A stretch of 64,000 nt of DNA from Isoetes taiwanensis (lineage: Eukaryota; Streptophyta; Lycopodiopsida; Isoetales; Isoetaceae). The position numbers and the translations under genes were made by a program. The notes beneath the pieces are model-generated. The model was given only the letters and a program-made list of their open reading frames with translations, was not told where the DNA came from and searched no databases. Location: assembly GCA_021234155.1 (NCBI GenBank), contig JAJEKV010000080.1, positions 232,182 through 296,181 on the forward strand, in the 5' to 3' direction. Below are positions 24,001 through 35,235 of the stretch, piece by piece; position 1 is the first letter of the stretch; each line of letters opens with the position of its first letter.

Positions 24001-25514
24001 GCCAGAAAGGGTCATCCTTCAACTGCTGCCAGTTATGTTGCGGACCAAAAAGAAAAGGGAAAAAACCTAGAGCAAAGCGTTTTAAGAAAAAAAAGGCTAA
24101 CAGTCACGTGGATTCAACAATACCTATGTTTAACCTCGAGGATATTGAGGAAGGGATAGAAGGTATGAAATGTCGTATATAAAGTTTCTTTATAGGTTTT
24201 GATTTTTTGATCATATGCTGTCCGCTTTAGGTCTTGATGATGAGAAATCATTGCTGATGTCTCAAAAGAACTTCGAAAAGAGGTTTGGTCAGTCACCTGT
24301 GTTTGTTGCATCAACATTTATGGAAAATGGAGGTGTTCCACAATCTGCCAGTCCTAGTTCACTTTTGAAAGAAGCCATACACGTTATTAGCTGCGGATAT
24401 GAGGACAAGACAGAATGGGGAAAAGAGGTGAGAAAGGGGCCAGCATCCTTGTTTATGTTTCTGTATAATGGCATTGTCATGATCGATATTTGAAATATGC
24501 AGATTGGGTGGATATATGGTTCTGTTACTGAAGATATCTTGACTGGATTTAAAATGCATTCTCGTGGTTGGAGGTCCATTTATTGCATGCCTTCACGGCC
24601 TGCATTTAAGGGAACTGCCCCGATTAACCTGTCAAACAGGTTGGATCAGGTGCTTCGCTGGGCTCTTGGATCAGTAGAAATATTTTTGAGTAGGCATTGC
24701 CCAATTTGGTACGGATACACTGGTCATCTGAAATGGCTTCAAAGATTAGCTTATATCAATACCACAGTCTATCCTCTTACATCACTGCCATTGATTGCTT
24801 ATTGCGTCCTACCAGCAGTGTGCCTGCTTACTGGAAAGTTCATAATTCCAGAGGTACAACTTTAGATTCGCTTCTGTTCTTTTCCCTTTTACTGCATTTT
24901 TTTTCCTACATCCATACTTTTGTATCTTGCAGATTGGCAATTTTGCGAGCTTGTGGTTTCTTGCCTTGTTTGGTTCTATCATTGCAACTGGTCTCTTGGA
25001 GATGCGGTGGAGTGGAGTGGGTATTGAGGAATGGTGGAGAAATGAACAGTTTTGGGTCATTGGAGGGGTTTCATCTCATCTGTTTGCTGTTTTCCAAGGA
25101 CTTCTTAAAGTGTTAGCTGGTATCGATACAAACTTCACTGTGACGACAAAGTCTAATGATGATGAAGACTTTGGGGAATTGTATGCTGTCAAATGGACAT
25201 TCTTATTGATTCCTCCTACTACAATCCTTTTAATCAACATGGTCGGGGTTGTTGCTGGTCTCTCTGATGCCATTACTAGCGGTTATCAATCATGGGGACC
25301 ACTGTTTGGAAAATTATTTTTTGCCTTCTGGGTCATTGTGCACTTATATCCATTCTTGAAAGGCCTAATGGGACGGCAAAACCGCACCCCCACGGTTGTG
25401 ATTTTGTGGTCTATTCTTCTGGCTTCAATCTTTTCACTTCTTTGGGGCCGGATAAATCCATTTGTAGCAAAGGTTCAAGGGCCTAAGCTGGAGCAATGTG
25501 GCATAAACTGTTAA
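21063..25514 (+). CDS. CesA: Cellulose synthase catalytic subunit, 14 exons, one apparent frameshift
   Basis: Exons: 21063-21134, 21344-21539, 21618-21835, 21908-22025, 22102-22279, 22401-22667, 22738-23083, 23175-23312, 23407-23532, 23602-23814, 23891-24162, 24231-24427, 24503-24853, 24933-25514; all introns (68-209 bp) are GT-AG. About 1,090 residues, the family's usual length. An N-terminal RING-type zinc finger (CQIC...CPQC, residues 36-80) is followed by two membrane helices in exon 6. The cytosolic GT2 domain has SDDG (403), DCD (570-572), TED (789-791) and QVLRW (829-833). Six C-terminal helices and the terminus QCGINC follow. The enzyme polymerises glucose from UDP-glucose into cellulose in plasma-membrane rosettes. 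Oddity: exon 11 is 1 nt too long. The expected RRQALYGYD is disrupted at 23,963-23,967 (gcag where gcN is expected), giving a stop at 23,978 after about 653 residues. All other phases agree, so this is either a recent lesion or a sequence error. Confidence 0.95.
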
Positions 25515-26325
25515 AACGCTTTGTGACACGCCACAATTTTTATCTTTGGTGGATGGAGAGTGATTGTAAGTTTCATCTGAATGGTCTCAATCACAGAGAT
25601 AATAAAAGAGGCCACAGAGTACAGTACAGTTCAGCCCTACAGGGCAGAGCACAAATTGGTCAGTATGCTTCAGATTTTGAGCAGCACAGGGATGAAAGAA
25701 ATGAATTTGTTAAAAAAGTGCTGCAGTATATTAAAATGTATAAAATCAGATGGAGGGAGCATTGGAAGCTCGATAACTACTGCTGCATTTATTGCCTTCA
25801 ATAAACCTCCCAGATGTGAACCTGTCAGTTTATTATTACCCATCGACAACATTGGGTTTGTTATGATTACTTGTAATGGAATACCCATTCGTCTATTGAT
25901 CATAAATTCTTTTTGTTTGTTGCTGTTGGGATTAAACATTGCCGCAGTAACCGCTGGGCAATTATTGGCAACTGCATCGCCACGAGAAACTACTCCACAC
26001 CAAATTAGTACACTCAACTGACTCTTAAATGATTTCCGTTGAAAAAGGCTCAGTTGGAGTTCTGAACTTCTGATGAGGTAATGTATTATATAGAGGATAA
26101 ATCTTCGGTTTTGTCGCTTCCAAATTCATATGACGTACGTAACGTGGCAGTTCCCCTTTTCTAAAAGATTTAGGTCCTCATTTCTCGCCCGAGTGTCTAC
26201 AAAGGAGTTTACAAGGAAAAACCCAATGGTCAAAGAAACCACCTAAACATATCAAAGTTTTCTCTTTGGTGGTCATGGGGGACCCCTAATGGTCAAAGAA
26301 AAAAACCATCCCTTAATAAACATTA
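25515..26325 (+). other. CesA 3' UTR and downstream flank
   Basis: Non-coding sequence after the CesA stop. It matters because parts recur: 25,939 onward is repeated directly at 31,747, and 25,406-26,217 is repeated inverted at 48,848-55,423 (interrupted). A poly(A) signal cannot be chosen with confidence. Confidence 0.6.
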
Positions 26326-27084
26326 CTAGAAACGTGTGCCCGGCGATGCCGGGCATTAGTCATGGACGTGTGAAGTGAGTAGACATAATAAGAGTTTGTA
26401 GGGCATTAGTCGTGGACGTGTGAAGTGAGTAGACATAATAAGAGTTTGTAGGTCGAATAAAGAGCTGTAAATGTAATTGTGTTCATAGATGTAATTGGCT
26501 ACCAAGCATAAAGGGTTTTATAGTTGGTCCTTGTGATTCATAGAAGTTAGCACATCTAATGCTTAGTCGATACAATTGCAATTGGAGTATAGTTTATTGT
26601 AATGGAGTGTGGTGGAATCGAAAGTGGACGATATGGGTGTGAGCAAAGGTGGAAGATAGGTGCATGCACACGTGTACTTTCTTGGATTAATGGTGTTCCT
26701 AGATTGATGATGGATAATGTGCTTGCAAAAATTATATTGGCGCAAGATATAGAAAATTGGATCAACGTTGTACATTGATAAGGTTCTTGCTACAATTCAA
26801 GATCGTGTTATGTCGAACAATAACAAACATGCGTGTAATATTACACATTCTAATCCCTTCGTTTGTTGATATAGGCTTCCATAGATATAGAGTCTAGAAT
26901 AAACATGTGGAAGTCCTAGAAGTATGGGCTTCCATAAATGTGGAGTCTAGAATAAACATATGTGAGTTGTGGAAGGGCCAATTATTCTTTAGAACATGTT
27001 AAATTGGTTAAAAGCCTTCCCATGGAATTGAGAATGTTCACCAAATATAATAAATGCTAATGCTTCAAAATGCATTATGAATTA
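25939..27084 (+). repeat. Direct repeat copy 1 (CesA flank plus Helitron end)
   Basis: Starts at ttgccgcagtaaccgct and runs through the Helitron terminus at 26,326 to gcattatgaatta. It matches 31,747-32,763 with a few percent substitutions by eye. Copy 1 carries an extra about 50-bp tandem duplication at about 26,352-26,455 and an about 100-bp segment (near 26,827-26,920) that is missing from copy 2. The segment between the two copies is the left arm of the large inverted repeat. Confidence 0.85.
26326..26354 (-). mobile_element. Helitron 3' terminus (hairpin family 1)
   Basis: Read on the minus strand: GACTAAT, hairpin GCCCGGC-ATC-GCCGGGC (26,354-26,338), ACACGTTTCTAG ending at 26,326, then host T. 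Identical in design to 16,070-16,098. The element body therefore extends to the right of 26,354, inside the direct repeat; its 5' TC end was not found. Confidence 0.75.
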
Positions 27085-28433
27085 TATGAAAATGGCTAAC
27101 AAATATGCAAAACTAACGATGCCATATAACATTGACTTGAGAGCCATAATAACAAAATTGTGTCAATATAGAATGGATTAAAAGAAATAGTCATCTAGTT
27201 TTGTAATGACTTGGAGAGAAGTAACAAAATGGTGCCAATATAGAATGGAAAACTATTTTATCTGGTTATCTAGTTTTATAACCTGGTTAAGAATCAAGGA
27301 GTACAAAAAGCAAATTTATAGGATTAAGTTGTGCAAAGAATATGTTGAAGATAATAACGTTGCTTCACGCATTTATAAGGAATCAAATTTCATGGTGTTG
27401 TAGGCAACATGATAGGTGACACTATCAAGGGTGACATGTACTCGAATTCCACCTCTGCAATAAAATATAAATGACCAAAGTCTAGAAAACTATTTTTCTC
27501 CCCTCTTTTTTATACCACCTGCTTTCTAGAAACCATTGCTGCAAACAAACATCTAATAGCAACAACTAAGAGAAAGTAAAATGAAAGTGAGTAACTCTTT
27601 CCTGCATACTTAGATGATCCGCATCAAGGTGGCATAGGCAGCTCTTTCGACCTTAGCTTTTCTCTACTCCTAGTTCAATTGAAATCTAGAAATTAAAAAA
27701 AGGAAAAAGGATAAATTTACCTTGGCCAGCTTATCCTAGCACCCCTTATAAAAACAGAAGATAACTTTTAAAAATTACTTGAGTTCATACATGAACTTGG
27801 CAGCAAACAGATCGTCTGCATCAAATGGGTGCATAATTTGGTGCAAAGAGGTGGGATATTTTTACATATGTTGGGGGCATTCATACATATGGTAAAACAT
27901 CTCATTTTCGAAAGTTCTTTGAATGCTGCAAGAAACCATATTGGGATTAAAAGGAATCCTACATGAGAAAAAAATGTAAACATAAAAACAAATGACAGAT
28001 TATTTTGACATTGCGTGGCCATTTCCCTCCTCCCATTTCTCCTTGATGTGCCGACAAATTATGTATGAGCTTTGTGAACGAACAATGTGATGGACATCTC
28101 TAATTTAAAAGTACAATTCATGTCTTCCATTGGTATTCATCTCCTTGGTATGTAACATTCCTTTTTTCGAAATTTAAGATAATAAAATGATAACAAAATC
28201 CACTGCAATCTGACTGTGGTGTTGTTTGAAGTTTCCTTAACTCAATGCATGAAACAATATAAGCCCAGGGAAGACAACTTACAGTTGGCCAAGTTATCTT
28301 CAAATCGATAGAGAAAGTCCGTCCCGTCTGAGAAATCCTAAATTACCTATCTGCTGCCTGAGCCTGTTCCCCGAAATAATTCCCTTTTTCTGTAAAATGG
28401 TACTCTATTCCACTTTGTATTCTTTTTTAACTC

Positions 28434-28706
28434 TTAACCCAGTTCCTCAAACTTCTGATTTGCAGTGTTTGCAAATTGTTGTGCTTTTCCCTGAAGATCA
28501 CTCTCTTTCTGAAAATGTGCAACCTTTTGCTTAACATCGTTAAAGACATACTTGGCCTTCTCCATTAGAACCCTCGAGGTATCAATAATTCTCTTTCTAG
28601 CTTCCTTGGCCAACCTCTCAAACTCATCACCACCATTATTTGTTGCTTCCGGCCCAACAATCAAACCCTGCCTCATAGCAGATCCTGGCTTTTCTAGTTC
28701 ATGCAT
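28434..28706 (-). CDS. Unrecognised small protein or terminal exon, left-arm copy
   Basis: The minus strand is open for about 90 codons and ends at an in-frame stop at 28,434. An acceptor-like cttgcag directly precedes the first codons, so this is more likely a terminal exon than a whole gene; the first ATG in frame would give MHELEKPGSAMRQGLIVGPE. The rest is strongly charged and helical (EFERLAKEARKRIIDTSR, VLMEKAKYVFNDVKQKVAHF). I do not recognise the family. The copy in the right arm (61,680-61,952) differs by two residues (M/V and D/E), which suggests either a very recent duplication or constraint. Confidence 0.45.
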   Translation of the reverse strand: MHELEKPGSAMRQGLIVGPEATNNGGDEFERLAKEARKRIIDTSRVLMEKAKYVFNDVKQKVAHFQKESDLQGKAQQFANTANQKFEELG

Positions 28707-29496
28707 ACATAGCTGCAAGGATGATTCAACAAAGGGAAACTGATGTTGCCATACCTAAAAAGATCAGAACATAGTTATTCAAACAGGGAGGAAGAAGGAA
28801 GAGCTATATAAAGAAAGGAACAACTCTTACAACAAAAATCGTTATCAGCATGCATAAGTTGGCATGCAAAAGCATGCACATTGGTGGAGTTACCAAAAAT
28901 GAAGCAAAAAACTATTGCTAGATCAGTACCTTGAGGATTTAAATATTGTTCAGTCTAAAAGACCCCATAACACATGGATGCTCATATACAACTCCAAACC
29001 TACAAATGGGCAAATCCACAATATTAGAATGGCATGAAAAAACAAAGAAGATCCGTCAAAAAGGGACTAATGACCTTTCCTAGCTGCCGGTTTTATGATA
29101 TATGTGAGCCCTAGGCAGTGGCTGTGGCAGGATCAATCCAAAAAAATACAAACCCCAAGCTCGATGCCTCAGGTTATAGCACTTCAAGCGCTTCGAAGCT
29201 GCCAAACATGAAATATAAAATGGTTATGCAAAAAAAAGATTACCATGCAGTTGTTTGAACTAAGTGAATACGAACTTCAGCCAGATGATGCATACGCAAT
29301 ATAAGAGGACGATGAAGAAATGCAAGGATAAGCGAGTCTGTTGTGGCTATGGCAGTTTCAATTTGTAAGTTTAATCTACTTCGGGACCGTGTATGGAATG
29401 CCACCGATACCATGGCCAGGACCTTCATCTTGTCTGAAATACGAAATTCAAAATGCATTCAATAGCGAAGGTAACAGTCCCCAGGAGGGAAGAGGA

Positions 29497-29512
29497 ACGC
29501 CGCATGCGGCGT
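29497..29512. repeat. 16-bp perfect palindrome, recurrent
   Basis: ACGCCGCATGCGGCGT, the inverted-arm counterpart of 61,042-61,057 and identical to 11,890-11,905. Confidence 0.8.
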
Positions 29513-30486
29513 AACATGCAGCAAACCCAAATAGATACCTAAGAAAATCCACACAGAAGGATTCATTCTGGCTCTGTATTGTAGCTTGCTCATAGGTAAG
29601 ATATTTGAATTTTTCTTTGCCTACAACACTGTATTCCTATAGATCATTGTTACTTACAGTCCAATTAGGAGAAAGCAAGATCTTTGTGGCTGCTACTACT
29701 GATTGAATTAAGAAACACCAAGTTAATACTCTTAAGCCCAAATTGCCCATTGTTACAGATCAAAAGCCTCTTACTACAACAAACATCTGATGAAATTCCA
29801 AGAATATTCGTCTTCATAATTCAAATAAAATCTGGAGCCTAATTGTTTAAGACTGATTTTGTAATAATGTTATAGATAAAAAAACTCACAGATAAGAGTT
29901 GGTGAAGAATCTTACCTTCTTATATAAGTTCCAGAAGTAAAAGAACAACTCCAGAGTTCGGATTTTGAAGGTCTGTTGTATCTGATGCGGTTGAAAAATC
30001 TGCTGACAACAATGATAAACTCAAAAGGTCTCAAAGGGTGCTTACAAAAACGTGCTCACAGAAGTTCTCCAGTGCACAAAGAGTTCTATCATACAAATAA
30101 ACGTAGAAAATTTGTACATTAAATACTCACTAATTGAATGAAGCAAATATTCCGACCAAAGCAGCAGTTCCCAAGAATGATCATCATCATCATCATGATC
30201 AGTCATAGCAGAGTTCATTATCCTAACTCAATTTGTCAAAGCGGCAAAAACACTCTCTCTTACTAAGAGTATGAAACGGAACATACAAATTAAAGAGGCT
30301 ACTCACAACCGAAATGCAAAGAGATAGTAGAGACTTAGCAACCGTGTTGAGCCTGTATCACAGTAGCTTCAAGTTTTTTTGCATCATGACTTGTGAGAGG
30401 CTTCTGGAAAAGGAACATCATGCCGCTGGAACTGCTAGATATGAAATGATATGAGAACTAAATTCAAGAAAAATGATCGTGATTCT

Positions 30487-30783
30487 CTACCCCCTTTCAC
30501 GTTGCTTACAATTAATCGGGACTCTGTTTGCCTCGGCTGCAGGTGTTACAGAAAAGAACCCATTCAGGTTATTATGCCATACCGAGCAAAACCCATATAG
30601 TCCCATTTCCGGGCCAGGGACACAAAACTTCAACTCTACACCTTTCTCAAAAGCGGATATGGCAAATCCGACATTGCTCCGATAACATAAAAGTCTGCAT
30701 GTCACTTGGTCTGCTCTCCATTGTCTTAGTTGTGAGCGGGCGGAACAAAGCCTGGAGATAGCATACCCTGCTTCCTCTATCAT
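30487..30783 (-). CDS. Unrecognised ORF, left-arm copy
   Basis: Minus-strand ORF of 98 codons (AISRLCSARSQLRQWRADQV; GVELKFCVPGPEMGLYGFCS). The right arm holds a matching ORF at 59,734-60,072 with several substitutions and a two-codon difference near GFCSVWH. That the frame is open in both copies is weak evidence of coding. No family recognised; it could be an exon, since there is no obvious start context. Confidence 0.3.
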   Translation of the reverse strand: MIEEAGYAISRLCSARSQLRQWRADQVTCRLLCYRSNVGFAISAFEKGVELKFCVPGPEMGLYGFCSVWHNNLNGFFSVTPAAEANRVPINCKQRERG

Positions 30784-30847
30784 AAAAATTTGAAATCAGC
30801 ATTCAATGCGGGCAACCAGCATACCGCAAGGGGGAACGCAAGACTAA

Positions 30848-30892
30848 AGGGAACGCCCAACGCCGCATGCGGCATAACATGCGGCGTTCCCT
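30848..30892. repeat. Nested palindrome
   Basis: AGGGAACGCC (30,848-30,857) and GGCGTTCCCT (30,883-30,892) form an outer 10-bp inverted repeat enclosing a GCCGCATGCGGC palindrome. The counterpart in the right arm is 59,664-59,708, where the inner palindrome is slightly altered. Confidence 0.8.
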
Positions 30893-31746
30893 AGCACGCG
30901 ACCCAACGCCATCACAAAATAAAAAAGAAGATTCTTGGATGGGGCTGCAAACTTCCTGCAACGGAATGCCAACAAAATACAATAGACTTGCTGTCACTTC
31001 CTTGCATAAAAATGCCAAGTACAACACATCCAAAATGCTAAGAAAGTACTAGTCCCTTGCATAAAAATGCCAAGGAAGTACAGCACAAAACCAAAATGCC
31101 AAGAAAGTACAACAGACTTGCTACCAATTTCTTGCATGGATTGCCAAGGAAGTAAATCACAAAACCAATAATTCCCTGCATGGAAACCACTGTCATGAGA
31201 GTGACAATGTGGAATTGTATTCTAATGCCTGATGCTATATTAACGGACATCATCCATGCGCATATATGCAGCCTGTTATTGTGCTACATATTCTAAACGA
31301 GGTGCACCCTGGACTATCTCAGTCGTCGAATATGTCTATCGTATAGTCCAGATTGTATGTTGGAGTCTTTGGGTGCCTCCTGTTTCGATTATGCCATCGA
31401 TCCGAGCCATCAGATTGGTATACTTGAATGGGCGAGCATGCATCTCTTCCATGCATGTATTGCACGCATTTTCTGGGGCTCTGGTTCGTTTGAGGATCGC
31501 TTTTTGTTGCAGGTTCTTCATCGATTTCTCATCGGCATTTTCTCCTCTCTCAGCAGTTCCCTTGACTCTCTATCCTTAATAACAGGCAGGGGAGGGGTTC
31601 TCCCTGCTTGCTTGTCAGTTTGATGTCTTTTTCCATGTTGTGACATGTTCTTCCTCGATCTTGACCCTTTCTTGGCCATCCTTCAACCTTCAACCTTCGA
31701 CCTCGATCCCGTTTTGATAAAGAAGTTCACTTTTTGTCGGGAGCTT

Positions 31747-32763
31747 TTGCCGCAGTAACCGCTAGGCAATTATTGGCAACTGCATCGCCACGATAAAGTA
31801 CTCCACACCAAATTAGTACACTCAACTCTCTTAAATGATTTCCATTGAAAAAGGCTCAGTTGGAGTTCTGAACTTCTGATGAGGTAATGTATTATATAGA
31901 GGATAAATCTTCGGTTTTGTCGCCTCCAAATTCATATGACGTACGTAACGTGGCAGTTCCCCTTTTCTAAAAGATTTAGGTCCTCATTTCTCGCCTGAGT
32001 GTCTACAAAGGAGGTTACGAGGAAAAACCCAATGGTCAAAGAAACCACCTAAACATATCAAAGTTTTCTCTTTGGTGGTCATGGGGGACCCCTAATGGTC
32101 AAAGAAAAAAACCATCCCTTAATAAACATTACTAGAAACGTGTGCCCGGCGATGCCGGGCATTAGTCGTGGACGTGTGAAGTGAGTAGACATAATAAGAG
32201 TTTGTAGGTCGAATAAAGAGCTGTAAATGTAATTGTGTTCATAGATGTAATTGGCTACCAAGCATAAAGGGTTTTATAGTTGGTCCTTGTGATTCATAGA
32301 AGTTAGCACATCTAATGCTTAGTCAATACGATTGCAATTGGAGTATAGTTTATCGTAATGGAGTGTGGTGGAATCGAAAGTGGACGATATGGGTGTGCGA
32401 TGGAAGCAAAGATGGAAGATAGGTGCATGCACACGTGTACTTTCTTGGATTAATGGTGTTCCTAGATTGATGATGGATAATGTGCTTGCAAAAATTATAT
32501 TGGCGCAAGATATAGACAATTGGATCAACGTTGTACATTGATAAGGTTCTTGCTACAGTTCAAGATCGTGTTATGTCGAACAATAATGGAAGTCATAGAA
32601 GTATGGGCTTCCATAAATGTGGAGTCTAGAATAAACATATGTGAGTTGTGGAAGGACCAATTATTCTTTGGAACATGTTAAATTGGTTAAAAGCCTTCCC
32701 ATGGAATTGAGAATGTTCACCAAATATAATAAATGCCAATGCTTCAAAACGCATTATGAATTA
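31747..32763 (+). repeat. Direct repeat copy 2 (CesA flank plus Helitron end)
   Basis: Second copy of 25,939-27,084, in the same orientation and starting directly where the left arm ends. It stops at gcattatgaatta, where a family-2 Helitron-like terminus (32,764) abuts it. It contains the second copy of the family-1 Helitron end at 32,132-32,160. Confidence 0.85.
32132..32160 (-). mobile_element. Helitron 3' terminus (hairpin family 1), duplicated copy
   Basis: Same hairpin and CTAG end as at 26,326-26,354. It was carried here by the direct duplication rather than by separate transposition, since the CesA flank around it is duplicated too. Confidence 0.75.
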
Positions 32764-32799
32764 CAAGAAACTTATCGCGGCGGCCTATCGGCCGCCGCG
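32764..32799 (-). mobile_element. Helitron-like 3' terminus (hairpin family 2)
   Basis: On the minus strand, a perfect hairpin with a 10-bp stem (CGCGGCGGCC and its complement, 32,776-32,799) and a 4-nt loop is followed by ATAAGTTTCTTG ending at 32,764, then host T. It matches 11,317-11,352. The terminal GTTTCT-GT is shared with family 1 (GTTTCTAGT), suggesting related replication ends. Insertion exactly at the end of direct repeat copy 2 marks the boundary. Confidence 0.5.
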
Positions 32800-32814
32800 A
32801 ACGTTTCTCTTCAC

Positions 32815-33025
32815 CAACTCATCTATACGTGCTAGAACATGCAGGATTTGAACCTGCACTTTTTTTGTTTGCCCTGTGTCCAGTGCCCGCACGATAGAAG
32901 GGTGCTGACCATAACGACTATAGGATGCCCTTTTTTTTTTGACAATCATGTCCGGCAACAATAGCCAGTGGGTTTTGAACCTGGACAGGGGAACACCCAT
33001 ATCCAATGGTCTAACCACCAGGCTA
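32815..33025 (-). repeat. tRNA-related SINE-like sequence, two tRNA-like heads
   Basis: On the minus strand an A-box-like TAGCCTGGTGGTTAGA (33,025-33,010) is followed about 30 nt later by a B-box-like GGTTCAAAACC (32,981-32,971) and then an A10 tract (32,940-32,931). A second tRNA-like unit follows, with an internal stretch near TTATGGTCAGCACCC and the B box GGTTCAAATCC near 32,856-32,846. Paired internal Pol III boxes plus an A tract are typical of tRNA-derived SINEs. Acceptor stems do not pair well, so these are not working tRNA genes. Confidence 0.5.
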
Positions 33026-34278
33026 TGATCACCATGACATAGATCATATATCAGATTAATGAGAATATAGATGCCAATCTCACTATCTCATGACAAACTA
33101 AGAATGCAAAATTAAGTTTAAAAAAACTAACGCGCAGCTTGAGTACAAAGAAAGGTTAGTCAAAAAATGGACTTATATACAGAACAACAAATAGATATCT
33201 ATTATGCTTTGGTTGTGCAGAGCCATATATAAAGCAAGATAATGCAACAAATACTTTTAAATGTCACAATGATAAGCTACATACCTCTAATTGACCTCCA
33301 AACATGATGCTACTACATCCACTATTTGCTAACTCTCTATCTGTATCATGCACCTTTCTGCTTTGATTGTCTATGCACGGAAAACAAAAAACATGTCAAT
33401 GCAATGCATGTGTCCAAGCAAGATCCAAGCAAAAGAAAAAAAAGAGCTCGTCAGCATTGTACAAACAATCTCCAACATAAGATTGTTCTTGCGTTCAAGA
33501 ACCATACTCTGGCAAGATGGATTAATTTTCTATCAAGTCTCAGATTGGGTATTCATAGCTTCAAAATTTATGGCATGCATTTGAAGCCAAGCTTTAGGAC
33601 AACAATATTCGAAGCTTAAGGTGGGAAAGATCTTGCATTTAAGACGTCAAAGCATCTTTGCAAAGCAGCGGCCGAGTCCATCCAAGCATCTATCGCACAT
33701 TCATTGCAAAAACAGATAAAAACAGAGTAAATTTAATTTCAGACCACAAAACAGAGCAAAATCTTAAATTTTGAAAGCCTCACGAGCTTGAAAACCAGCC
33801 TGGGAGAATTGTCCTGCATCAGACAAAGGCTTGCAGAGTAAAACTTCTGAATTTGTTGGTTAATAAATCAGGCGAGTTTTTGAAATCGCTAACTTGCACG
33901 AATGCATTAAACCTCCGGGGCTAAAATCAAGCAGTTGACTGCCCTTTTCTAAGAGCTGGACTCTCCATCTCAGAAAATTCTCTGTTTTAAATTAGTTCCC
34001 TGACACGGCTTCATACAGCTCCTTGTTTCCAAATACATCCTAACACACCGGCTATGGCTTGAAGTGGCAAACCAAAATGAAGAAAGCAGAAGAAATGGAA
34101 CATCATAAAATCGATGTTTTCCCTGTTGAACGCAGAACCCAAGCTTAGCTATGGTGCCTTTAGAACCTCCACCGCCGTTATTCCGACCCCTCTGAAACAC
34201 CATTGCAGACCAGAACTAAATCTGCTCCAAAAGCAAGTTCTTGCCCTGACAGAAAAAGCGTGTTAGCACATGCACAAC
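33026..34278. other. Unassigned stretch
   Basis: No recognised gene; low-complexity A-rich tracts. Sequence on the left of the Harbinger-type element (33,900-34,278) and on its right (38,078 onward) would have been contiguous before insertion. Confidence 0.4.
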
Positions 34279-34953
34279 TTAGGGTACCTTCGCACCCGCC
34301 GTTAAGTTAGGAATACGTTAATTTTTTTTAACTGCCAGTTAAACTTATAAGAGACTCTTGTGTTCGCACCAAGACTAAGTTAACTTTCCGTTAAGACTTT
34401 AACCTAACAGAAACTAGTTAAATCCTTTCAGACTAGAACAAGTTAGATTATTTTTTTTTAACTTAACAATAAAATAAAAATGTGTTCGCACTTGCCTTAG
34501 TTAAGTTAGTGCTAACTTAATGCTAACGGCAATTTCTTCGCATAGGTGCCTATTAAGTTAGTCTAACTTAAGGCTAACGGCAATGCCTTCGCACATTCGT
34601 CCATTAGGTTATTTTTTTTTTAAACTTAACGCTAACGGCAATACCTTCGCACATACCTCCGTTAAGTTTTATTTTTGTTTTCTATTAATTGCTTCAAACA
34701 ATTGTCCTCTTCTTGTGCCATGAACAAATTAATATAAGAACTCATAACCATCATGATATCATGCACTTGTTAATCATATATTCCATCGGATTCAAAGCTT
34801 ATCGTTAAAGAAAACCATGCATTTTATTCAAAGGACATATAGAAAACTTAGGAAGGAGATTAATTCCGTTAATGTGAGCTTCTTCAGGCTTTTGCCTTGC
34901 AAAGACCATCCACCAGGGTGCTATATATAACCACATTAGGTACGCATCCCTTC

Positions 34954-35235
34954 TCAACCATCTTTTGCAGAAGTGAACAGTGAACAGGCATCATCTATTT
35001 TACCAGCTTTACATAAACCGTCTATGAGAGTACTATAGGTTATAACATCAGGCTCAGAATGCTCTGAGATTTGGTGGAAGAAATCCAATGCAGATGATAA
35101 ATCCCCTGCCCTACAAAGGCCATGAAGAAAAGTGTTTAGGGTCACAAGGCCAGGGGATAATCCAAATTTTTTCATTTCGTCTAAAAGTGCCTTAGCTTCT
35201 CCAAGTTCACCTGCATTGCAGAAACCTCGCACCAT
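34954..35235 (-). pseudogene. PPR protein fragment inside Harbinger-type element
   Basis: Reading the minus strand, 93 codons make about two and a half P-type pentatricopeptide repeats: GELGEAKALLDEMKKFGLSP, then VTLNTFLHGLCRAGDLSSAL, then VITYSTLIDGLCKAGKIDDA. PPR proteins bind organellar RNA and usually have ten or more repeats, so this is a captured or decayed piece without start or end of a complete gene. The degree of match suggests a fairly recent origin. Confidence 0.85.

Larger units (their letters stand above)
27084..31748 (+). repeat. Left arm of large inverted repeat
   Basis: This 4.7-kb segment is the reverse complement of 58,806-63,309, with a spacer of about 27 kb. Identity is high: in the 285-bp coding stretch at 28,434-28,718 I count two differences from the other arm, while non-coding parts show more substitutions and small indels. 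It contains two unrecognised ORFs, the recurrent palindromes, and short repeats with ttggcatttttatgcaagg-like units near 31,000-31,170. It is bounded on both sides by the CesA-flank direct repeats. Confidence 0.9.

Noticed and set aside
23891-24162. Explaining the CesA frameshift by an alternative splice site
   Set aside because: No GT-AG pair near 23,960 would remove one base or restore the frame without losing conserved residues.
32815-33025. Functional tRNA genes
   Set aside because: Acceptor stems do not pair and poly(A) interrupts; better read as SINE-like.
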